Below are positions 57,080 through 64,000 of a stretch of 64,000 nt of DNA, in pieces. The position numbers and the translations under genes were made by a program. Source of the DNA: Salvelinus alpinus (Eukaryota; Chordata; Actinopteri; Salmoniformes; Salmonidae); contig NC_092099.1 of the NCBI RefSeq assembly GCF_045679555.1, positions 9,346,076 to 9,410,075 on the forward strand, in the 5' to 3' direction. Under the pieces are notes generated by a model. The model had not been told where the DNA came from. It saw nothing but the letters and a program-made list of their open reading frames with translations, and searched no databases. Each line of letters starts with the position of its first letter. Position 1 is the first letter of the stretch.

Positions 57080-57889
57080 CTAGGTATCTTGGAGATTGGG
57101 AAAGGGACAATAAACCGTAGGGAAAGCTTGCAGGATTCCACCCGGAGGGGCAGATCTCGGGTGGACACCCATACCCTCTGCCCGGGACCATACCGGTGGC
57201 GGTCCGCTTGTAGTCGATACCTGGAGGTGGTCTTGAGAAGAGCCGATCAATCGGGCTCTATTCCAGGTACGACAACAGTGGCAGACAAACATCTGGGCCA
57301 AGGGTACGCCCACCTCTTGCTCTTGCTCCGGGAAGAGTGGGGGCTGATAACCCAGGGAACACTCAAAGGGTGAGAGACCCGTGGCAGAGTAAGGATGGGT
57401 GTTACGGGCATATTCCACCCACAGTAGTTGCTTGCTCCAGGTGGTGGGGTTGGCGGAGACCAGGCAGCGAAGAGTCGTCTCCAGGTCTTGGTTGGCTCGC
57501 TCCGACTGGCCGTTGGACTTGGGGTGGAACCCAGAGGACAGGCTGGCTGACGACACAATGAGTGTGCAGAACGCCTTCCAGAACCGGGACGAGAACTGAG
57601 GATCCCGGACGGAGACCATGTCCACTGGGAGTCCATGGATCCGGAAGACGTGCTGCACCGTGTGCTGGGCCGTCTCTTTGGCAGAGAGTAGCTTGGGGAG
57701 AGGAATGAAGTGGGCGGCTTTGGAAAACCGGTCCACTACTGTCAGGATAGCGGTGCTGCCATCAGACAGGGGGAGACCCGTGACAAAGTCCAGGGATATG
57801 TGGGACCAGGGACAGTGAGGAACAGGCAGAGGTTGCAGGAGACCAGCCAGAGCTTGCCGGGAGTCTTGTTGTACGCACAGATCGTGCAT
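57080..57889 (-). pseudogene. Gypsy integrase, catalytic Asp lost
   Basis: The 269-codon frame shows HISLDFVTGLP with the first catalytic Asp (residue 34), FHPKSNGQSERANQDLE with the Glu (residue 130), and between them VSVRDPQFSSRFWK (92-105), where the family has SDRGPQF. The position of the second catalytic Asp is Val (94). A frameshift after about residue 208 ends similarity, so the chromodomain-side C-terminus is out of frame. The zinc-binding part begins in the preceding frame (58000 down). Confidence 0.88.
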
Positions 57890-57910
57890 GCCGCGATGAA
57901 CGCGGAGATG

Positions 57911-59142
57911 TCAGGAACCATGGTAGGCCACCAAAAGCGGTGTTGCACAAAGGTCAGGGTCCCAGGTGGCAGGCAAGCTTGGAGGAGTGGGCCCATTCCA
58001 GGACCGAGGAGCAGACATCGTCAGGAACAAACATCCGGTTATCTGGGCCCCACTGGGGTTCGGCTGGGAATGCTTCTCCTCACGAACCTGCTTCCCTATT
58101 CCCCAGCTGAGTGACATCGCCAGGCACGAGGTGGGATGGATGGTCTCGGGTTCCAGGGGTGTAGCCGTGGGGCTATAGCGGCGTGACAGCGCATCCGGCT
58201 TGACATTCTTGGATCCCAGTCGGTATGAGAAGGAGAAGTTGAACCGGGTGAAAAGCAGGGCACACCTAGCTAACCTGGAATTGATGCTTTGCATTGCAGA
58301 GATATTCCATGTTCTTGTAGTCTGTCCACACAATGAACGGCTGTTCCGCCCCTCCAGCCAGTGCCTTCATTCCTCCAATGCCATTTTCACCGCGAGAAGC
58401 TCATGATTCCCCACATCGTAGGATGAACCCAAGATGGGAGCTGTGGTGAAATGGTGTTTGAGATCCCGGAACATACAATCAGCAGCTGGGGACCACGTGA
58501 ACGGAACCTTGGGAGAGGTGAGTGCAGACAGGGGGAAAGCCAGGGAACTGTAACCCCGGATAAAGCGGCGCTAAAAGTTGGCGAATACCAAGAAACGTCG
58601 AAGTTGCACTTTGGATGTAAGGCTGGGGCCAATCCACCACCATTCTCACCTTCCCGGGATCCATCTGTACACTCCCTGCAGCTATGATGTAACCCAGGAA
58701 GGGGATGGTGGAGCGATGGAATTCGCACTTCTCTGCTTTCACAAAAAGCTGGTTCTCCAGAAGGCGTTGGAGAACCTGTCGGACGTAGAGCACATGTTCT
58801 TGGGATGTCTTCGAGGTAGATGAAGACTAACCGGTTCAACATGTTGCAGAGAACATCATTCACCAGAGCCTGGAACACAGCAGGGGTTGTTGGTAAGGCC
58901 AAATGGCATGACCAGATACTCATTGTGACAGCTGGCTGTGTTGAAGGCAGTCTTCCACTCGTCCCCTTCCTGTATCCGCACCAGATGGTAGGCGTTCCGT
59001 AAGTCCAGCTTGGAGAACACGGTGGCCCTCTGGAGCGGCTCGAAGGCCGAGGAGATGAGTGGTAGGGGTAGCGGTTCTTCACCGTGATGTTGGTGAGGCT
59101 CCGGTAGTCGATGCACAGGCGCAGAGTTTTGTCCTTCTCCAC
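57911..59142 (-). pseudogene. Gypsy reverse transcriptase and RNase H, frameshifted
   Basis: In several frames: [19 protein letters not shown] (about 59110), [18 protein letters not shown] (about 59000, motif A Asp), [12 protein letters not shown] (about 58910), [10 protein letters not shown] (about 58825, where the catalytic YLDD reads YLED), [20 protein letters not shown] (about 58690), and the RNase H end with SKNVKPDALSRRY (about 58190). Confidence 0.88.
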
Positions 59143-59217
59143 AAAGAAGAACCCTGCGCCAGCGGGGGAGGCAGAAAGACAGATGAACCCTGCAGCTAGG
59201 GAGTCCTCAATGTAGGT

Positions 59218-59785
59218 CTACGGACCTGATAGAGTACAGTTGTCCCCGGGGCGGAGTGGTGCCTGGGAGAAGGTCGATCCCGCAGTCATAGGGTCGGTGC
59301 GGCGGAAGCGAAGTGGCCGAGCCTTACTGAACATCTCCCGGAGGTCCTGGTACTCCGCGGGAATGGCGGACAGGTCCGGGGCAACTTCCGAGCCCCCAGG
59401 AAGACGTCCCGGAGCAGGCTGCGCTGACTTCAGGCAAAAACCGTGGCAGAACGGGATCCAGCCCATGGTGGCACCAGCAGACCAGTCAATAAGGGGATTG
59501 TGTCGCTGGAGCCAAGAGAATCCCAATACCACGGGAACCTGAGGAGACTTAATAAGCAGGAATTGGATCGTCTCGCTGTGGTTCCCGGACACACGGAGGT
59601 TGATGGGGGTGGTATTGTGGATGACCCGGCCTATAGAGCGCCCGTCCAGCGCTAACGTCCATCGGAATGGAGAGGGGCTGAGTGGGGATGCCCAGCTCGG
59701 ACGCCAGGGTAGCGTCCATAAAGCTCTCATCGGCCCCAGAGTCGATGACTACCCAGAGAGATTTCGACTGGTTCCCCCACAGCAA
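59218..59785 (-). pseudogene. Gypsy aspartic protease region
   Basis: WVVIDSGADESFMDATLASE (about 59700-59755) holds the DSG-type active site. In another frame, VPVVLGFSWLQRHNPLIDW (about 59490-59545) is the conserved WL-HNP block. The two are in different frames. Confidence 0.88.
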
Positions 59786-59855
59786 GATGGCATGAAAAGG
59801 GGTGTGAGTAAGGGGAAAGGGAAGTTCTCCGTATGGCCCACTAGAGTACTCGCTC

Positions 59856-59970
59856 CTACCGGTGAGCCTGGTCTTTTAGTGGACAGGTGGCCACAAAATG
59901 ACCAGTAGTCCCGCAATACAGGCAACTCTTTGTGTGAAGCCTGTATAGCCGTTCGGCTGGGGACAGCCTA
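59856..59970 (-). pseudogene. Gypsy gag zinc knuckle
   Basis: CLYCGTTGHFVATC (about 59885-59927) is a CX2CX4HX4C nucleocapsid knuckle, preceded by LSPAERLYRLHTKS. The frame then runs into the Tc1 terminal repeat. Confidence 0.9.
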
Positions 59971-61398
59971 CAGTGGCAAGAAAAAGTATGTGAACCCTTT
60001 GGAATTACCTGGATTTCTGCATAAATTGGTGTAAAAAAATGTAATCTGATCTTCATCTAAGTCACAACAATAGACAAACACAGTCTGCTTAAACTAATAA
60101 CACAAACAATTATATGTTTTAGTGTCTTTTTGAAAACACTGTGTAAACATTCACAGTGCAGGGTGGAAAAAGTATGTGAACCCTTGGATTTAATAACTGG
60201 TTGACCCTCCTTTGGCAGCAATAACCTCAACCAAATGTTTTCTGTAGTTGCGGATCAGACCTGCACAACGTTAGGAGGAATTTTGGACCATTCCTCTTTA
60301 CAAAACTGTTTCAGTTCAGCAGTATTCTTGGGATGTCTGATGTGAACCGCTCTCTTAAGTTCATGCCACAGCTTCTCAAATCGGGTTGAGGTCAGGACTC
60401 TGACTGGGCCACTCCAGAAGGCGTATTTTCTTCTGTTGAAGCCATTCTGTTGTTGATTTACTTCTGTGTTTTAGGTTGTTGTCCTGTTGCATCACTCAAC
60501 TTCTGAGCTTCAATTGGTGAACAGATAGCCTAACATTCTCCTGTAAAATGTCTTGATAAACTTGGGAATTAATTTTTCCGTCAATGATAACAAACTGTCC
60601 AGGCAGCCCCAAACCATGATGCTCGCTCCACCACACTTTACAGTTGGGATGAGATTTTGATGGTGTGCTGTGCCCTTTTTTCTCCACACAGTATTGTGTG
60701 TTCCTTCCAAACAACTCAACTTTAGTTTAATCTGTCCACAGAATATTTTGCCAGTAGCGCTGTAGAACATCCAGGTGCTCTTTTGCAAACTTCAGATTTG
60801 TAGCAATGTTTTTTTTGACAGCAGTGACTTCTTCCGTGGTGTCCTCCCATAAACACCATTCTTGTTTAGTGTTTTACGTATTGTAGACTCGTCAACAGAG
60901 TTGTTAGCAAGTTCCAGAGATTTCTGTAAGTCTTTAGCTGGCACTCAAGGATTCTTCTTAACCTCATTGAGCATTCTGCGTTGTGCTCTTGCAGTCATCT
61001 TTGCATGACAGCCACTCCTAGGGAGAGTAGCAACAGTGCTGAACTTTCTCCATTTTTATTTGTCTTACCGTGGACTGATGAACATCAAGGCTTTTAGAGA
61101 TACTTTTGTAACCATTTCCAGCTTTATGCAAGTAAACAATTCTTAATCTTAGGTTTTCTGAGATCACTTTTGTTCGAGGCATTATTCACATCAGACAATG
61201 CTTCTTGTGAATACCAAACTCAAATTGTGAGTGTTTTTTTAATAGGGCAGGGCAGCTCTAACCATCTCCAATCTCATCTCATTGATAGAACTCCAGGTTA
61301 CATGTCTCCAATTAGCTTTTGGAGAAGTCATTAGCCAAGGAGTTCACTAACTTTTTTCAACCTACACTGTGAATGTTTAAATTATGTATTCAAGACAT
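59971..61398 (-). mobile_element. Tc1-like transposon inserted in Gypsy gag, right end deleted
   Basis: The left end is CAGTGGCAAGAAAAAGTATG after TA (59969-59970). An internal direct-repeat motif CATTCACAGTGCAGGGTGG occurs at 60148, and its inverse at about 61365. Beyond that motif only about 30 bases remain before gag sequence resumes, so the outer right terminal repeat was lost together with the middle of gag. Confidence 0.87.
60496..61180 (-). pseudogene. Tc1 transposase in the gag insertion
   Basis: The minus strand shows WRKKGTAHHQNLIPTVKCGG and ASIMVWGCLDSL (about 60600-60680), the GGGSIMVWGCF block typical of Tc1 transposases, and IDGKINSQVYQDILQENVRL in a neighbouring frame. Frames are broken, and I see no intact catalytic domain. 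Confidence 0.82.
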
Positions 61399-61399
61399 T

Positions 61400-61484
61400 A
61401 AAGTAGCTCCTCGTGTCTTCCAATGGTGCCTCCTTGGAGAGAGACAGCATTGTGGAGCTGGTCTGAGTCTGCTGGGTCAGTCAT
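61400..61484 (-). pseudogene. Gypsy gag N-terminus
   Basis: The ATG at 61484 opens MTDPADSDQLHNAVS, then GGTIGRHEELL, the usual start of salmonid Gypsy gag. It ends at the deletion junction with the Tc1 remnant. The stretch between this and the zinc knuckle is missing. Confidence 0.75.
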
Positions 61485-61497
61485 GGCCAGTTCGTAC

Positions 61498-61868
61498 TAT
61501 CACGTTTCAGCAGAAGACCCAGATGCAGACAGTGTCGAAGTAACAAAAGTGTATTACTAGAACCAGGGGCAGGCAAAACTACAGGTCAAGGGCAGGCAGA
61601 GGTCAGTAATCCAGATCAGAGTCCATAAGGTACATAACGGCAGGCTCAGGGTCGGGGCAGGTAGAATGGTCAAAACCGGGAAAACAGGAACTAGAACAAG
61701 ACAGGAGCAAGGCAAAACCGCTGGTAGGCTTGATGAAGCAAACGAACTGGCAACAGACAAACGGAGAACACAGGTATAAATACACTGGGGTTAATGGGGA
61801 ATATGGGTGACACCTGGAGGCGGGTGGAGACAAGCACAAAGACAGGTGAAAAAGATCAGGGTGTGACA
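61498..61868 (-). repeat. 5' LTR of the Gypsy element, complete
   Basis: On the minus strand it starts TGTCACACCCTGATC and ends CTGAAACGTGATA. A TATAAATAC-like box is not clear on the coding strand; GTATTTATACCTGTG (about 61770-61784) may serve. Confidence 0.85.
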
Positions 61869-61870
61869 TA

Positions 61871-62556
61871 CAGTGGAGTTGTCATAATACCAATAAAACC
61901 TAGCGGTCAAACAGGGAAATGGTTCCAATAGCTTTTCCACCATTCATTTTTCCCATAGGGGATTTTAGAAACTTTTAAAATAAGGGCTGGGTTTCATGTA
62001 GGCTTACCCTGGCGTGACATTTGGATAACCATGCAAATCTCTCTCGGACAAGTTGACTTATCAATATATTCGGTTCCATTTTCTCTCGAAAATGCAAATT
62101 AGCAACAAAGTAGACAATGCAAAACTTCAATACCTGCAAGCTCCTGCAAGTGCTCTCTAGCTGACACCTTTGCTAACAGGTATTGTCAATTGAACATTTG
62201 CACAAGACAGTTCACAGAATTGTCCATTTAAAGAAAATGTAGCCAATTGATTCATTACTACATTTAGTTAATCCAGAGATTATTACCTTTGCCTTGATTC
62301 GGCAGTCTTGTTCAGATCATCATCATGGCATTTGTAGTTCTTTATGATAGCCACATTAGCAGCTAATTAGCATTTCATTTTGGGGAGATTTACCACAGTT
62401 ATCAAAACATCACGTCAGGGAAAGCCTACATGAAACACAGCCCTTATTAAGTGTTTCTAAAATCCCCTATGGGGAAAAATGAATGGTGGAAAAACTATTG
62501 GAACCATTTCCGTTTGACCGTGAGGTTGGGTATTACGGGTATTATGACTTATACTG
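61871..62556. mobile_element. MITE with about 150-bp terminal inverted repeats
   Basis: Left arm: CAGTGGAGTTGTCATAATAC, GCGGTCAAACAGGGAAATGG, CATTCATTTTTCCCATAGGG, GGGTTTCATGTAGGC. The right arm contains the inverse of each (GGTATTATGACTTATACTG at the edge). TA precedes the left end (61869-61870) and TG follows the right end. There is no coding frame. It abuts the Gypsy LTR almost directly. Confidence 0.88.
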
Positions 62557-62994
62557 TGGTACTCTATTCTGATACAGGTTGCATCCCAATAATAAACTCC
62601 TTTCTCCCGAATTGTGCCCTTGTTCACGTCTCTTCACTGATTTAAAGGAAATGACTGATATAAGAAATATAGTTGAAACTCCCTCTAGCCCATGCCTACA
62701 CCAATCCAATGCCTTTCGGAAATTTGTGGGAGTGAAGTTTGGAGATATTATGGTGCCACTGTGTCACCAATGTAGTCATCACCCTAATATGAATTTAACA
62801 AGTTATGTTACTTGTCTGCTTGCTGAGATAAGGCTCAAATTCACGGGACAGAAGGTTGCATTCCCAAATCATTGCTTTTTTTTTGTTAACAGACATTTAA
62901 TTGAATAGGTCGTAGCTTCCACAGTATACCAATTTCTGATTCAAATATAGCCTTGAGTATAATACTGATCAATATCATTATCATGAATAATGTA
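62557..62994. other. Spacer, function unknown
   Basis: Open frames at 62451-62908 overlap the MITE end and lack any domain. Some phrases (AATGTAGTCATCACCCTAAT) look familiar from salmonid repeats, but I cannot assign them. Confidence 0.4.
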
Positions 62995-64000
62995 CAGTAC
63001 CAGTCAAAAGTTTGGACACACCTACTCATTCTAGGGTTTTTCTTTATTTTTACTATTTTCTACATTGTAGAATAATAGTGAAGACATCAAATATGGAAAA
63101 AACACATATGGAATCATGTAGTAACCAAAAAAGTGTTCAATCAAAATACATTTTATATTTCAGATTCTTCAAAAGTATCCACCCTTTGCCTTGACAGCTT
63201 TGCACACTCTTGGTATTCTCTCAACCAGCTTCATGAGGTAGTCACCTGGAATGCATTTCAATTGACAGGTGTGCCCTGTTAAGTTATTTTGTGGAATTTC
63301 TTTCCTTCTTAATGCATTTGAGACAATCAATTGTGTTGTGACAAGGTAGGACTGGTATAAAGAAGATAGCCCTATTTGGTAATATTACGGCAAGCACAGC
63401 TCAAATAAGCAAAGAGAAACGACAGTCCATGATTACTTTTAGACATGAAGGTCAGTCAATCTGGGAAATTTCAAGAACTTTGAAAGTTTCAAGTACAGTC
63501 GCAAAAACCATCATACGCTATGATGAAACTAGCTCTCATGAGGACCGCCACAGTAAAGGAAGACCAAGAGTTACCTCTGCTGCAGAGGATTAGTTCATTA
63601 GAGTTAACTGCACCTCCAATTGCAGCCCAAATAAATGCTTCAGAGTTCAAGTAACAGACATGTCAACATCAACTGTTCAGAGGAGACTGTGTTAATCAGG
63701 CATTCATAGTCAAATTGCTGCAAAGAAACCACAAAAAAAAGCACACCAATAAGAAGAAGAGACTTGCTCGTGCCAAGAAACATGAGCAATGGACATTAGA
63801 CCGGTGTAAATCTGTCCTTTGGTCTGATGAGTCCAAATGAGAGATTTTGGTTCCAACCGCCGTGTCTTTGTGAGATGTAGAGTAGGTGAACGGATGCTCT
63901 CCGCATGTGTGGTTCCCACCGTGAAGCATAGAGGAGATGGTGTGATGGTGCTTTGCTGGTGACAATGTCAGTGATTTATTTAGCCAGCATGGCTACCACA
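62995..64000 (+). mobile_element. Tc1-like transposon, runs out of the window
   Basis: The left end CAGTACCAGTCAAAAGTTTG follows TA (62993-62994), a classic fish Tc1 terminus. The right end lies beyond the window. Confidence 0.9.
63410..64000 (+). pseudogene. Tc1 transposase, many stops, partial
   Basis: On the plus strand: the DNA-binding part with ISRTLKVSSTVAKTIIRY (about 63470), GRPRVTSA (about 63560), MSTSTVQRRLC (about 63660), then the start of the catalytic domain with SVLWSDESK-like sequence (about 63815-63838) and GDGVMVLCW (about 63930). Nonsense codons and frameshifts occur throughout. Confidence 0.87.

Larger units (their letters stand above)
56682..61868 (-). mobile_element. Ty3/Gypsy LTR retrotransposon, inactive
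   Basis: The two LTRs are 61498-61868 (5' LTR, 371 bp) and 56682-56938 (3' LTR, partial). The order on the minus strand is gag, protease, reverse transcriptase, RNase H, integrase, as in Ty3/Gypsy. Frames are broken throughout, the middle of gag is missing, and a Tc1-like transposon sits at 59971-61398. CACAG on the left and TACAG on the right may be a 5-bp duplication with one change. Confidence 0.92.

Overview
This window is vertebrate nuclear DNA and almost certainly comes from a salmonid fish. It holds one recognisable host gene, asb1, with the GT-AG introns and exon layout of a vertebrate gene. The rest is a dense mosaic of the repeat families known from salmon and trout: Tc1-like transposons with IR/DR ends (one close to the family from which Sleeping Beauty was built), L2-type and Rex1/CR1-type LINEs, a Penelope-like element, a Ty3/Gypsy retrotransposon, a hAT/ZBED transposon, tRNA-derived SINEs and several MITEs. 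I see no bacterial-type gene, no CRISPR array and no functional RNA gene.

Layout. 1-6 kb: a 192-bp hAT-type MITE with an 8-bp target duplication, then a 5.3-kb block bounded by roughly 350-bp inverted repeats. That block contains a SINE, two direct copies of a 0.8-kb repeat and a 146-bp CA microsatellite. 7-16.3 kb: a SINE, a Rex1-like LINE 3' half, several deleted Tc1-like elements and a 1,305-bp Sleeping Beauty-like relic with intact TA-flanked ends. 16.3-20 kb: mostly single-copy-looking DNA. 20-25.9 kb: a Tc1-like element broken by two separate L2 insertions, the larger with an open 648-codon reverse transcriptase frame, then a further repeat with a SINE inside it. 27-30 kb: a MITE inside a MITE with a 95-bp foldback, then a Penelope-like GIY-YIG endonuclease fragment. 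30-41.5 kb: mostly unassigned, gene-poor DNA. 41.6-53.9 kb: a decayed Rex1-like LINE, two MITEs, a decayed hAT/ZBED transposase, another Tc1 and an internally deleted LINE.

asb1 lies on the minus strand at 53.9-56.1 kb. Four coding exons are visible (37 codons plus one base, then 142, 303 and 395 bases), and all splice phases agree. The last visible exon ends at a good splice donor. The terminal exon, which in this family carries the SOCS box, was not found in the roughly 54 kb downstream.

56.7-61.9 kb is a minus-strand Gypsy element whose gag is split and partly deleted by a Tc1-like insertion. It is followed by a long-TIR MITE and, at the right edge, another Tc1-like element that runs out of the window. 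Apart from asb1 and possibly the L2 reading frame, every coding sequence seen is a broken transposon remnant. The main interest is the order of nested insertions, which several exact target-site duplications allow one to read.
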